Shown: positions 6,377 to 14,512 of the stretch, piece after piece
How the letters are laid out: every line of letters starts with the position of its first letter
Position numbering within the stretch: the stretch's first letter is position 1
NCBI GenBank assembly: GCA_964519355.1
Contig: CAZFJW010000010.1
Location: 1-24,482 of the forward strand
Reading direction: 5' to 3'
DNA from: CAZBEA01 sp964519355
Lineage (GTDB): Bacteria; Patescibacteriota; Microgenomatia; Levybacterales; GWA1-39-11
DNA: 24,482 nucleotides
Translations under genes and position numbers: made by a program
The notes under the pieces: generated by a model
Databases searched by the model: none
What the model was told of the DNA's origin: nothing
What the model saw: the letters and a program-made list of their open reading frames with translations, nothing else

Positions 6377-6799
6377 TTATTCTGTTTTAATACCCATTGA
6401 GCGGGCAGTACCTCGAACTATATTCATTGCTGCATCAATATCATTTGCATTGAGATCTTCCATTTTAGCCTTGGCAATATCTTCAATTTGGCTTTTATTC
6501 AAAGTCGCAACGATGTCTCGTCCAGGACGCTGTGATCCGCTTTTAATTTTAAGTGACATTTTTATAAGTTCTGAGACTGGTGGTTTTTTAACAATAAATG
6601 AAAAGGTTCGATCTTCATATACAGAAATAACAACAGGAAGGAGTGTTCCTTTTTGTTCCATGGTTCGCTCATTAAAAGCTTTCACAAAATCCATGATTGG
6701 GAGTCCATGCTGACCTAGAGCTGGTCCAACAGGTGGAGCTGGATTAGCTTCGCCGCCTTTGATAGCGAGTTTTATAAATGTCTTTATCTTTTTTGCCAT
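6377..6799 (-). CDS. rplK: Ribosomal protein L11
   Basis: L11 forms the GTPase-associated centre with 23S rRNA. The 140-aa length is normal and the family segment GGEANPAPPVGPALGQHGLP is at residues 15-34, followed by MDFVKAFNERT; the C-terminal RNA-binding domain includes VRGTARSMGI. It lies between nusG (32-base gap) and rplA (1-base gap). Upstream of the ATG only a weak GGAA is seen. Confidence 0.97.
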   Translation of the reverse strand: MAKKIKTFIKLAIKGGEANPAPPVGPALGQHGLPIMDFVKAFNERTMEQKGTLLPVVISVYEDRTFSFIVKKPPVSELIKMSLKIKSGSQRPGRDIVATLNKSQIEDIAKAKMEDLNANDIDAAMNIVRGTARSMGIKTE

Positions 6800-6831
6800 A
6801 TGAATGTATTCCTACAATTTTAACTTGACGA

Positions 6832-7362
6832 TTATATCTTCGAAACCTGAAGGAAGTCAAGTTCTACTGGTGTTTCTCGTCCGAAAATACTTACTAATAC
6901 TTTAATCTTGCCTTTTTCTTCATCTATTGACTCAACAGTTCCCAAGAAGTCTGAGAAAGGACCATCGTTGATTTTGACTGCTTCTCCTTCTGAGAAGGCA
7001 GATTTAAATACTGGTTCTTTCTGATCTACGAATTGAATAATAGCTTCGACTTCCTCATCTCGGACCGCAGTTGGTTTGTTCATTGCTCCGACAAATGAAG
7101 TTACACCTTGAGTTGTACGAACTAAAATCCAAGCCTCGTCAGTAAGCTGCATCTTAACAAGAATGTATCCTGGGAAAATCTTTTCTTTAATTGTTTCTTT
7201 TTTCCCAGAGCGAACCTTGATTGTTTCGCGGGTTGGAACGAGAACATCAAGGATGTAGTCTTCCATGTTCATAGCCTGCACACGCTGCATAAGAGTCTTT
7301 GCGACCTTATTCTCGTGTCCAGAATATGTATGTACGATGTACCATCGTGGGTTATTTTCCAT
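6832..7362 (-). CDS. nusG: Transcription termination/antitermination factor NusG
   Basis: NusG binds RNA polymerase and suppresses pausing, and links to Rho or the ribosome. The N-terminal NGN domain begins RWYIVHTYSGHENKVAKTL and the C-terminal KOW domain includes GEAVKINDGPFSDFLGTVES. At 176 aa it is of standard length. Only 4 bases separate it from secE and there is no Shine-Dalgarno sequence, indicating co-transcription and probably coupled translation. Confidence 0.97.
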   Translation of the reverse strand: MENNPRWYIVHTYSGHENKVAKTLMQRVQAMNMEDYILDVLVPTRETIKVRSGKKETIKEKIFPGYILVKMQLTDEAWILVRTTQGVTSFVGAMNKPTAVRDEEVEAIIQFVDQKEPVFKSAFSEGEAVKINDGPFSDFLGTVESIDEEKGKIKVLVSIFGRETPVELDFLQVSKI

Positions 7363-7366
7363 ATTT

Positions 7367-7540
7367 TTATTTTACTAAATATTCAAGTCCTAGAGTGAAG
7401 AGGTAATCCGCTGCACCCAAATATACTCCTACTGCAGCGCTCAGTCCCAGAACGACGATTGTTAGTTCGATCGTATCTTTTCGTGAGGGCCAACTGATCT
7501 TAAGTAGTTCAGTTCGCACTTCCTGCAGGAATGTAAACAT
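7367..7540 (-). CDS. secE: Preprotein translocase subunit SecE
   Basis: SecE is the small clamp of the SecYEG membrane channel. The 57-aa form from ATG 7540 is chosen: it has the amphipathic EVRTELLKISWPSRKDT helix followed by one membrane span (LTIVVLGLSAAVGVYLGAA), and a TAAAAT -10 lies 7 bases before the ATG. The longer start at 7570 would cover that promoter and add ten unconserved residues. It heads secE-nusG-rplK-rplA. The bases 5' to it lie at the N run, so its upstream region is duplicated in the assembly. Confidence 0.93.
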   Translation of the reverse strand: MFTFLQEVRTELLKISWPSRKDTIELTIVVLGLSAAVGVYLGAADYLFTLGLEYLVK

Positions 7541-7589
7541 GAACGTAATTTTATCACACGAAGCCTCCATATGTAAATAGTAAGTCTTA
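7535..7589. repeat. 55-base sequence, left copy at the N gap
   Basis: These 55 bases (start of secE and its promoter) are identical to 7690-7744 on the other side of the N run. Exact identity up to the edge of a gap is what an unmerged contig overlap produces. Confidence 0.9.
7548..7577 (-). promoter_or_regulatory. Promoter of the secE-nusG-rplK-rplA operon
   Basis: On the minus strand TTTACA (7572-7577), 18 bp, TAAAAT (7548-7553), 7 bases before ATG 7540, so the mRNA should be leaderless. The same sequence recurs in the second copy at 7690-7744. Confidence 0.6.
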
Positions 7590-7689
7590 NNNNNNNNNNN
7601 NNNNNNNNNNNNNNNNNNNNNNNNNNNNNNNNNNNNNNNNNNNNNNNNNNNNNNNNNNNNNNNNNNNNNNNNNNNNNNNNNNNNNNNNN
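7590..7689. other. Assembly gap of 100 N
   Basis: Exactly 100 N, the usual placeholder for a gap of unknown size. With the identical 55 bases on each side, the two contigs probably overlap and nothing is missing. Confidence 0.95.
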
Positions 7690-7744
7690 AAACATGAACG
7701 TAATTTTATCACACGAAGCCTCCATATGTAAATAGTAAGTCTTA
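7690..7744. repeat. 55-base sequence, right copy at the N gap
   Basis: Identical to 7535-7589. It includes a second copy of the first bases of secE and its promoter, and runs 3 bases into the end of the lipoprotein gene. It should not be annotated as a second secE start. Confidence 0.9.
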
Positions 7745-8167
7745 ATTCTCTTTTACAGGGGTTTTGCTTAAGATCTCCGTTTGATTGTTATTATCTGTTA
7801 GAGATCCATAGCGGGGATCAATTCTGATAGATTGGCCAATTACAGCCTTTTTTTCTACTCGTGGCCATACATATACATCAAATAGTTCTCCCTCAGGTCC
7901 TTTTAAGACAAGAACATGATCAAAAACATCTCTAACCCGAACTGAAACATCATACAATTCAGGAGCGCACGCGTTTGATAGGTGACTAGTTCCTTCAGGA
8001 CAGGGTGATAAAGACATGGTTCGCTGTTCAATATGGGTCTCCTCTGGTTCTGTTCGCATGTCAACAACTGTACCTTTGATAAATTCAGATTCGGGCGGGG
8101 TGCATGCAGCAGTGCCACCAATTGTAAGTCCAATCGCACCACCTACTGCTAATAATTTCTCTCTCAT
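7742..8167 (-). CDS. Small predicted lipoprotein (141 aa)
   Basis: From ATG 8167 the protein starts MREKLLAVGGAIGLTIGGTAAC, a signal peptide with basic start, hydrophobic core and a lipobox-like TAAC (C22), so it is probably exported and lipid-anchored. The mature part has two Cys (SPCPEG, NACAPE) that could form a disulfide, and a segment with a small beta-fold look (YDVSVRVRDVFDHVLVLKGP). The start is supported by a promoter (8176-8204) ending 8 bases upstream; a longer in-frame start at 8218 would lie inside the galU promoter. Function unknown. Confidence 0.7.
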   Translation of the reverse strand: MREKLLAVGGAIGLTIGGTAACTPPESEFIKGTVVDMRTEPEETHIEQRTMSLSPCPEGTSHLSNACAPELYDVSVRVRDVFDHVLVLKGPEGELFDVYVWPRVEKKAVIGQSIRIDPRYGSLTDNNNQTEILSKTPVKEN

Positions 8168-8175
8168 GGAAAGTG

Positions 8176-8204
8176 ATTTTAGTCTAAAAAACTCTATGTT
8201 ACAA
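8176..8204 (-). promoter_or_regulatory. Promoter of the lipoprotein gene
   Basis: On the minus strand TTGTAA (8199-8204), 17 bp, TAAAAT (8176-8181), 8 bases before ATG 8167. It is back to back with the galU promoter, 7 bases away. Confidence 0.6.
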
Positions 8205-8211
8205 TACTCCC

Positions 8212-8240
8212 TTGACAAGGATTCTCGGTCGCACTAGACT
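8212..8240 (+). promoter_or_regulatory. Promoter of galU
   Basis: Consensus TTGACA (8212-8217), 17-bp spacer, TAGACT (8235-8240). Start of transcription is expected near 8247, leaving about 12 bases of leader. Confidence 0.75.
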
Positions 8241-8258
8241 TTAAAGAGAACGATTTTT

Positions 8259-9155
8259 ATGAAGAAAATAAGAAAAGCAGTTATCCCCGCAGCAGGATTT
8301 GGAACCCGATTTCTTCCCCAAACCAAGGCAATGCCCAAAGAAATGCTGCCGATTGTTGACAAGCCAATTGTTCAATATATTGTTGAAGAGCTTGTCGATG
8401 CAGGAATAGAAGATATTATTATTGTTACAGGTTCTCATAAACGAACAATTGAAGATCATTTTGATAGACCGTCAATGGAACTTGTTGAAAATCTTCGAAT
8501 GGGAGGCGAGAAGAAAGCAAAATTCTTGGAAGAGGCAGAAAGAATTGCCTCAATGGCAAATTTTATATATGTGAGACAAAAAGGTCCTTACGGAAATGGC
8601 ACGCCCCTTATGAATGTGCGATCAATTATCGGGGATGAGCCATTTCTTTATACCTGGAGTGATGATTTTATTAAGTCAGAGCCAGTCTCACGTTTTCGTC
8701 AGATGATTGATGTGTATGATAAATATGGCTGTTCTGTTCTTGCATCGGTTAAGGCAAAGTCAGATGAGGATTACGACAGATATGGATTTGCTGGCGGAGA
8801 AGAAATAGAGCCAGGGCTGATCGATGCCAAAGTAATTGTTGAAAAACCAGGCCGCGAGCAGGCACCATCAGATCTTGCAACTGTTTCAGGATTTATTTTG
8901 ACACCTGATATATTTGGTTATCTTGATCAAGCGCTTGGAAATCTAAATGAAGGTGATGAACTCTATTACAATGATGCTTTAAAACTTATGCTCAATGATG
9001 GAAAGAGGGTCCTTGCATATGAGATAAAAGATGGGAAATATTATGATACAGGGAACAAACTCGAATATATGAAAACTGTTGTTGAATTTGCCCTTGCCAA
9101 TCCAAGTATTAATAATGAGTTTAGAGAATTTTTAAAAACCCTCAAGTTAGACTAG
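8259..9155 (+). CDS. galU: UTP--glucose-1-phosphate uridylyltransferase
   Basis: The enzyme makes UDP-glucose from UTP and glucose-1-phosphate, feeding surface polysaccharide and glycolipid synthesis. The N-terminal nucleotide-binding signature (IPAAGFGTRFLPQTKAMPKE) and MLPIVDKPIVQYIVEE are typical, as are VEKPGREQAPSDLATVSGFI in the second half and YYDTGNKLEYMK near the end. The 298-aa length is normal. The GalT-like protein at 853-1707 could use its product if it is a true uridylyltransferase. Confidence 0.95.
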   Translation: MKKIRKAVIPAAGFGTRFLPQTKAMPKEMLPIVDKPIVQYIVEELVDAGIEDIIIVTGSHKRTIEDHFDRPSMELVENLRMGGEKKAKFLEEAERIASMANFIYVRQKGPYGNGTPLMNVRSIIGDEPFLYTWSDDFIKSEPVSRFRQMIDVYDKYGCSVLASVKAKSDEDYDRYGFAGGEEIEPGLIDAKVIVEKPGREQAPSDLATVSGFILTPDIFGYLDQALGNLNEGDELYYNDALKLMLNDGKRVLAYEIKDGKYYDTGNKLEYMKTVVEFALANPSINNEFREFLKTLKLD

Positions 9156-9192
9156 TATTTACAATCAATTGATACTCAGTCAAAACACCCAC

Positions 9193-9221
9193 TTGATAAA
9201 ATTTCCCGCGCCTTCTATCAT
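9193..9221 (+). promoter_or_regulatory. Promoter of the FabD-like gene
   Basis: TTGATA (9193-9198), 17 bp, TATCAT (9216-9221), 10 bases before ATG 9232. It supports 9232 rather than an in-frame start at 9169, which would be upstream of the promoter. Confidence 0.6.
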
Positions 9222-9231
9222 ATCGATTACT

Positions 9232-10209
9232 ATGGCAGGTTCTCATGAAGCAGTTACTCACGAGACAGAACCGCTTCCAATGCGATATGCAATTGGAATA
9301 GCGGGACAAGGCGGGACAAGTATTGGCGAAGTTTTTCTTCATGAGTACGATCGGTCACCTGCTTTTCATAAAGTTTTTGATACCGCTGAATCTGTTCTCG
9401 CACATGCAATTCCGGGATTTTCAATACAAAAGTTATGTTTTGAGGAGACTCCCGAAAATCAAAAAAAGGTAGAGCAAACCCTTTTCAGTCACTTAGCAAA
9501 TACCACTATTTATGTTGCAAAATACAGTGCATTTCGTGAAGAATTTCCAAATTCGAATGATGCAGAATTTATCTTGCCGCAGAGCGCGGGAGAGTGTGCA
9601 GCTCTTGCGATATCAGGAATGGTTCCTTTTGAGACGGCACTGCTTGTTGCAAAGAAAAGAGGAGAATTAACAGAACGTGCTGCCCGTCAAAACCCAGGAA
9701 AGATGGTGTATGTAAAAGGATTCTCAGGCGGCTATGAAAGACTTGCGCAAGTTTGCGCTCAGGTAAGTGAAGAAATGCAGGGAGTAGTCGCTGTGTCAAA
9801 TAAAAATTCTCCATCTGTCCAGATTTTTAGTGGTCAGAATGAATTGGTGGAAGAAGTTAAGAGGAGAATTGATAGAAAAGTAATTGATCTTCCGATTTCA
9901 TTTGGGTCGCATTGTGCCCTGATGAATCCGATGCTTGAGGAATGGGGCGAATTTTTACGTTCAGTCCCCATGGACCAGCCAAGGATGAAATGGCTTTTAA
10001 ATGGTGTAATAATACAAGATCCAGAAAAAATCGCTGATCGAATGACCGTGGGACCAACAGAGCTGGTTGATTGGGAATCATCAGTTCAGGAATTGGATAG
10101 GCAGGGAATAAGTACAATGGCAGAGATGACGCCTAATGTTCAAAGAAGAATTGTTGTCGGGAGATTTACTCAAGATACCATTCCGGAATTCAAAATTATT
10201 GCTCGGTAG
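9232..10209 (+). CDS. FabD-like acyltransferase (325 aa)
   Basis: The protein fits the malonyl-CoA:ACP transacylase/acyltransferase fold: GQGG (25-28) as in the FabD 'PGQGSQ' start, a nucleophile segment QSAGE (117-121, Ser118) in place of GHSxGE, the conserved Arg in KKRGEL (R143), NKNSPSVQIFSG (190-201), and FGSHCALMNP with candidate catalytic His227. The usual GHS before the nucleophile is replaced by PQS, removing the oxyanion-side His. With no fab cluster in view its donor and acceptor are unknown. Its last 14 bases overlap the end of the convergent PlsC-like gene, so both may act in lipid assembly. Confidence 0.8.
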   Translation: MAGSHEAVTHETEPLPMRYAIGIAGQGGTSIGEVFLHEYDRSPAFHKVFDTAESVLAHAIPGFSIQKLCFEETPENQKKVEQTLFSHLANTTIYVAKYSAFREEFPNSNDAEFILPQSAGECAALAISGMVPFETALLVAKKRGELTERAARQNPGKMVYVKGFSGGYERLAQVCAQVSEEMQGVVAVSNKNSPSVQIFSGQNELVEEVKRRIDRKVIDLPISFGSHCALMNPMLEEWGEFLRSVPMDQPRMKWLLNGVIIQDPEKIADRMTVGPTELVDWESSVQELDRQGISTMAEMTPNVQRRIVVGRFTQDTIPEFKIIAR

Positions 10210-11242
10210 GGTTTTTTGTTTTTTGGGTTGACTCCTCTGGCAGATAGTCAGTATAGACAAGGCCGGATAATTGATTTATCACCCATGGATCGAGTGCTCT
10301 CTTATCTTTTTCAACTAATTCCCATAATTCTTCTGCAGTGTATGTTCCTCCGTGATATACATCATAAGTTCTGAGCAAATTTAGACCTTCCACCTTTTTA
10401 TAATCTGATGCAGTTCGAATTCCTAGTCCTACCAGGTGAATTGCAAATTTTGTAAATTTGCGGCGAATTGCAGTGTTAAAGAAAAAGGTTCCGAATACTG
10501 GATCATCTGGAATTCTAAGTTTGGAATCTCGTGTTCCTTGTGGTGGAAGTGAGACAATACCGCCTGATTTGAGAAGGTCTACAGATGCGGTCATAAAATC
10601 ACTCATTCCATCATTTAATTTAAGCCCTTCGGGGTTTCCCTTTTTTTCTGCTCTTTCCAGGGACTTCGGACGAACAATTGGATATGCATGAATACCAGCT
10701 TTGGCAGCACGGTCGAGAAGATGAATTTTAGGATATGTTTGATGCCAGGCAATGGGCGTTATCATCCGTGAGTCTGAAAATGCAGGAATATCAGCAAGTG
10801 CTTTCATAAGATGTACGGGATCTGTTTGGCCAAAATGAGGATACATGACAAGCAGTCCATAGCCCTGTTCATGCAGCTCGATTGCTCGGTCAAGTCCTGA
10901 GTTTTCAAATGAAATATCATAATTCTTGAGTACTGGACCTAGAATTTTCTTCCATCGGTTGCGGTATTTTAATTCTTCGGGTGTGAGTTTGGGAGAGGGG
11001 GAAGGACTTTCGGCGGGAACAGGAGGCTCTGGGGGAACGAGCGCACGAGCTGCTTGATTGAAAACCAAAAGATCTGCATATTTTTCAAGACCAGGTAGAG
11101 CGTTAGCGCGAAGAGCATCTGCTCGTGAATTTACAATTTCTTCGGATAATCCTGAGGGAATAATTCTGCCTGTACTTTCTGCTTCTTGCTGGAGGGCATC
11201 AAAGGCTCCGCCATGATGGGGGCTTGATTCATTTGTTGCCAT
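10196..11242 (-). CDS. PlsC-like acyltransferase (348 aa)
   Basis: The core matches the glycerolipid acyltransferase family, which loads acyl chains onto glycerol phosphates: HFGQTD (136-141) is the H-x4-D catalytic motif and PPQGTRD (233-239) corresponds to the substrate-binding 'PEGTR' motif. Before it lie about 68 residues of helical, polar sequence and a Pro-rich linker (69-84), unusual for a roughly 240-aa PlsC. No strong membrane helix is seen. ATG 11242 is chosen because a consensus promoter lies at 11252-11280. Whether it acts on lysophosphatidate or another acceptor cannot be told. Confidence 0.8.
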   Translation of the reverse strand: MATNESSPHHGGAFDALQQEAESTGRIIPSGLSEEIVNSRADALRANALPGLEKYADLLVFNQAARALVPPEPPVPAESPSPSPKLTPEELKYRNRWKKILGPVLKNYDISFENSGLDRAIELHEQGYGLLVMYPHFGQTDPVHLMKALADIPAFSDSRMITPIAWHQTYPKIHLLDRAAKAGIHAYPIVRPKSLERAEKKGNPEGLKLNDGMSDFMTASVDLLKSGGIVSLPPQGTRDSKLRIPDDPVFGTFFFNTAIRRKFTKFAIHLVGLGIRTASDYKKVEGLNLLRTYDVYHGGTYTAEELWELVEKDKRALDPWVINQLSGLVYTDYLPEESTQKTKNPTEQ

Positions 11243-11251
11243 ATGAGCCGA

Positions 11252-11280
11252 GTTATAATCCAAGTACAACACTTTGTCAA
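11252..11280 (-). promoter_or_regulatory. Promoter of the PlsC-like gene
   Basis: On the minus strand consensus TTGACA (11275-11280), 17 bp, TATAAC (11252-11257), 9 bases before ATG 11242. It is divergent from the argS promoter 25 bases away. Confidence 0.75.
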
Positions 11281-11305
11281 GATGAAAGTATTTGAGTACT
11301 ATTTT

Positions 11306-11314
11306 TGGTATGAT
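11306..11314 (+). promoter_or_regulatory. Extended -10 of argS
   Basis: TGG-TATGAT (11306-11314) lies 6 bases before ATG 11321, predicting a leaderless transcript. No strong -35 is seen. Confidence 0.5.
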
Positions 11315-11320
11315 ACTTGT

Positions 11321-13054
11321 ATGAATTTAGACTTAAAAAAACAACTTACAGAGATTGTACACAATGCGTTTGGTGTGAGTGTTCAGCCGGAAATTGTTAT
11401 TCCCCAAGATCTTGATCATGGAGATTTCTCATCGAATATTGCACTAGTCTTGAATTCAAATGCCGAATTTAAGAATAATAATCCGGCAATGACAAATCCA
11501 CGTGAGATCGCTGAAAAAATTCTTGTTGAAATTAATAGTTTGAACCTTGAAATGTTATCAAAGGCTGAAGTTGCAGGACCAGGGTTTATTAACTTTTATA
11601 TATCACAAGGTGCTCTGAAGAATTTAGTTCAAAATATACAAAAAGAGGGGGATTCTTTTGGATTTGGAAGTTCTCTACAGGCAAAAAAAGTTATGGTCGA
11701 ATTTACCGACCCCAATCCTTTGAAGGAATTTCACATAGGACATTTATATAGTAATGCAGTTGGTGAATCACTATCCCGTCTCTTTGAGGCACAAGGCGCA
11801 GAGGTGTGGCGGGTATGTTATCAGGGAGATGTGGGGCTTCATGTGGCAAAGGCAGTATACGGGATAATACAAAAATTGGAGTCTGAAAATATATCACTTG
11901 AGACTCTTTCTCATTCGGGACTCGGGGACCGGGCAAAATTTTTGGGTCAAGCATACGCACTGGGTGCAAAGGCGTACGAAGATGAAAATGATGCAAAGGA
12001 AAAAATTATTGATATAAATGGAAAAATTTACAATAAAGATCCAGAATTTTATTCAATTTATGACACAACTAAAAAATGGAGTCTTGAGTATTTAGATTCG
12101 CTGTATGACAGGCTTGGAACTAAATTTGTGCGGTATTATTTTGAATCAGAGACGGGATCGAGGGGAATAATGATTGTGCGCCAATTCATGAATAAATTAT
12201 TCAAAGAAGACCAAGGATCTGTGATTTTCCCAAAAGAAATTTCCGGACTGCATACGCGAGTCTTTATAAATTCCCAAGGACTGCCTACATACGAAGCAAA
12301 GGAATTGGGACTTGCTCCATTTAAATACGAAGAGTTTCCATACGACTTGTCTGTAATTGTTACAGGAAATGAAATTAATGAGTACTTTAAAGTACTTTTG
12401 AAAGCGCTTTCCATGATACGACCAGAGCTTGCCGAGCGAACTCGTCATATCTCACATGGAATGGTACGTCTGCCAACAGGAAAGATGTCTTCAAGATCAG
12501 GCACCGTCATAACGGGTGATTCACTTCTTGATGATGTAAAGAGCATGATTTGGGAGAGATCAAAAGGAGATGGAAGAATTGACGAAACAACTGCTGATCA
12601 AATTGGTGTTGGGGCGATCAAATATTCTCTTTTAAAATCAGGACTTGGCAAAGACGTTACTTTCAATCTCGATGAGTCTATTAGTATTGAAGGCAATTCA
12701 GGACCATATTTACTATATAGCTATGTTCGGACGTTGAGTATCTTAAATAAGGCTCGTGAAGTGGATTTGAGTAAAAATATTGATGATTTAAATCTTGACG
12801 AAGCAGAGACAAGACTCCTTCGTGTTCTTGGTCAATTTTCAGCTGTTGTTGAGGAGGCTGGAAAAAATCTTTCCCCAAGTGATATATGCACATATTTATA
12901 TTCTCTGGCAAAAGAATTCAATTTATTCTACGAAAAAAATAAAATTATCGGAAATGAAAGGCAGAATATCCGACTTCATATTATCCGTTCAACAGGCCAA
13001 GTATTCAAAAACGGCCTCTATCTTCTGGGAATTAAAACTGTTGAGAAGATGTAG
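11321..13054 (+). CDS. argS: Arginyl-tRNA synthetase
   Basis: A class I synthetase that charges tRNA-Arg. The N-terminal tRNA-D-loop-binding domain (residues 1-120) leads to the HIGH motif in FHIGHLYSNAVGES (HIGH 138-141), then a KMSS loop in LPTGKMSSRSGTV and a C-terminal DALR anticodon-binding domain (FNLFYEKNKIIGNERQNIRL). The 577-aa length is standard. ATG 11321 (MNLDLKKQLTEIV) is chosen; a frame extending to 11243 would cross the divergent promoters. Confidence 0.97.
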   Translation: MNLDLKKQLTEIVHNAFGVSVQPEIVIPQDLDHGDFSSNIALVLNSNAEFKNNNPAMTNPREIAEKILVEINSLNLEMLSKAEVAGPGFINFYISQGALKNLVQNIQKEGDSFGFGSSLQAKKVMVEFTDPNPLKEFHIGHLYSNAVGESLSRLFEAQGAEVWRVCYQGDVGLHVAKAVYGIIQKLESENISLETLSHSGLGDRAKFLGQAYALGAKAYEDENDAKEKIIDINGKIYNKDPEFYSIYDTTKKWSLEYLDSLYDRLGTKFVRYYFESETGSRGIMIVRQFMNKLFKEDQGSVIFPKEISGLHTRVFINSQGLPTYEAKELGLAPFKYEEFPYDLSVIVTGNEINEYFKVLLKALSMIRPELAERTRHISHGMVRLPTGKMSSRSGTVITGDSLLDDVKSMIWERSKGDGRIDETTADQIGVGAIKYSLLKSGLGKDVTFNLDESISIEGNSGPYLLYSYVRTLSILNKAREVDLSKNIDDLNLDEAETRLLRVLGQFSAVVEEAGKNLSPSDICTYLYSLAKEFNLFYEKNKIIGNERQNIRLHIIRSTGQVFKNGLYLLGIKTVEKM

Positions 13055-13063
13055 TTTCAAGCT

Positions 13064-13091
13064 TTGAATTTTATCAGTCTTAGATTATAAT
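13064..13091 (+). promoter_or_regulatory. Promoter of the gene at 13102
   Basis: TTGAAT (13064-13069), 16 bp, TATAAT (13086-13091), 10 bases before ATG 13102. Confidence 0.6.
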
Positions 13092-13101
13092 TCGTCCCCA
13101 T

Positions 13102-13968
13102 ATGGCAAATAGTGAAAACGGCGTAGATTTTCAACAGTATCAAAATTTTGTGGCTCAGGCTTTTGAGGCAGGAGTTCATACTGAAATTCCCGGGAAGAGG
13201 GTAAGTCCTGATTCGTGGGATACTACAATTGATATTGTCGCAGCGTCTGCATTTTCAGAGGTTCCAATTTGCACATTATCTGGTGATCTTGGCGTGACCT
13301 CAAGTGCGGTTCAGAATAGAAGAACAGATGGAATAAGAGCATTATATGAAAGAAGTCCCGAGGACATTCGAAATGGCTTGTCACTTGAGGATCTGCAAAG
13401 AGCCTGGGGGCAAAAGCCTATTACGCTTGAGTCACGAAGGAGAAGATCAAGAGGAAGAGGGGGAATCACTGCAAAGATTGAGGCTATTATGAATCAAGAT
13501 CCCCACATGTCATATGAAGATGCAGCTTTTTATGCGGGAGCAGAAGGTCACACAAAATATAATTCCAAAAGAACGCTGAGGCGCTGGGGGAGAAGGATTA
13601 GTCTTGCAAATGGTATAAGTTTTGAAGAATTAAAGGAACAAATGATAAGTGCCCTGACATATGAAGCAAGACTTGCGGCGTTAAGAAAAGTAACACGGGA
13701 ATTTGCAACAGATTACGTGAAGGGTGAGAATGCACTTCTTGCAAGAGTTTCAAAACCAATTATTGATGCAGGTCTCTGGGGACATTTTCGAAAAAACGGT
13801 ATGAATCCATTCTTTGATCTAATGGAGGCACGGGAAATTCCATTTGCTGTAATTGGACATGAGGATCCAAGAGCTCCAGTTCAAAAAGGCGAACAGCGAT
13901 ATACAGTTATGTATGGCAGTGATGTTGAAAATGCAAAAAATATTTTTGAATCTTCTGACTGGAGTTAG
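13102..13968 (+). CDS. Unknown 288-aa protein with HTH-like segments
   Basis: I do not recognise a family. Two stretches look like helix-turn-helix units: one around residues 55-85 (CTLSGDLGVTSSAVQNRRTD), similar in shape to sigma-region-4-type HTHs, and one around 137-170 (SYEDAAFYAGAEGHTKYNSK), followed by basic RRWGRR. Between them is an Arg/Ser-rich linker (ESRRRRSRGRGG). The C-terminal third is mixed alpha/beta. A DNA-binding regulator or structural DNA-binding protein is a reasonable guess. No membrane segment or signal peptide; composition matches the backbone. Confidence 0.7.
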   Translation: MANSENGVDFQQYQNFVAQAFEAGVHTEIPGKRVSPDSWDTTIDIVAASAFSEVPICTLSGDLGVTSSAVQNRRTDGIRALYERSPEDIRNGLSLEDLQRAWGQKPITLESRRRRSRGRGGITAKIEAIMNQDPHMSYEDAAFYAGAEGHTKYNSKRTLRRWGRRISLANGISFEELKEQMISALTYEARLAALRKVTREFATDYVKGENALLARVSKPIIDAGLWGHFRKNGMNPFFDLMEAREIPFAVIGHEDPRAPVQKGEQRYTVMYGSDVENAKNIFESSDWS

Positions 13969-13988
13969 TATTTAGGTTTTGAGACTAT

Positions 13989-14504
13989 TTATCTTCCTCG
14001 GCCAATTCCTTTTAAGAATTGAGGAGAACCGGTTTTTTGTGCACCCGTATGGATCGCTCGGGGTGAGGGTTTATTTTTATCATCACCCAAGAGTGCCGGG
14101 TCCTTTTGAAGCAGCCAAATCGCCTCGGCTGCTGTCGTCATAAGTGCACGGCCAGCCATTTGTGGGCGCATGCCCTGAGCTTTTAACGTTTGTGCGAATG
14201 GTGTAAGCGGGGTTGTTTTTTTATCTCCATGCGGGTTGGTGAGATCATCTTTTAATTCACGGATGTTAACTCTTGACCAGTTTCCGTTGTGTTGCCGTTC
14301 AATTCCCTTGAGTAAATCCGCTGTTCCCTCAAGAACCGTATCTTGCTGTTCAGGGGGAAGAGTGTTTACAAAAGATCCCTGCATGGTGATAACAAGCGCG
14401 TCAATTCTTTTAGGCACAAAAGAACCATCACCAGTTAGAGCGGGTGTTTCTGCTGAATTTTCTAATTCTCCGGAGAAATGACGTATTTGAGATTCGATAC
14501 TCAT
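13989..14504 (-). CDS. Unknown 171-aa protein
   Basis: No family recognised. It begins MSIESQIRHFSGELENSAE, is mostly helical, and ends in a Gly/Pro/Lys/Arg-rich, probably disordered tail (KGIGRGR at the end). ATG 14504 is supported by a promoter ending 8 bases upstream. That promoter carries the same 19-base sequence as the promoter of the gene at 22365, so the two unknown genes are probably co-regulated. It converges on the HTH-like gene with 20 bases between stops. Confidence 0.7.
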   Translation of the reverse strand: MSIESQIRHFSGELENSAETPALTGDGSFVPKRIDALVITMQGSFVNTLPPEQQDTVLEGTADLLKGIERQHNGNWSRVNIRELKDDLTNPHGDKKTTPLTPFAQTLKAQGMRPQMAGRALMTTAAEAIWLLQKDPALLGDDKNKPSPRAIHTGAQKTGSPQFLKGIGRGR

Positions 14505-14512
14505 GTACGTAT

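Noticed and set aside
7541..7570. Longer secE start at 7570
   Set aside because: It would place the predicted promoter inside the gene and adds residues not seen in SecE.
7462..7725. Reading frame running through the N gap (second secE start)
   Set aside because: It spans unknown bases and uses the duplicated 55-base contig end; it is an assembly artefact.
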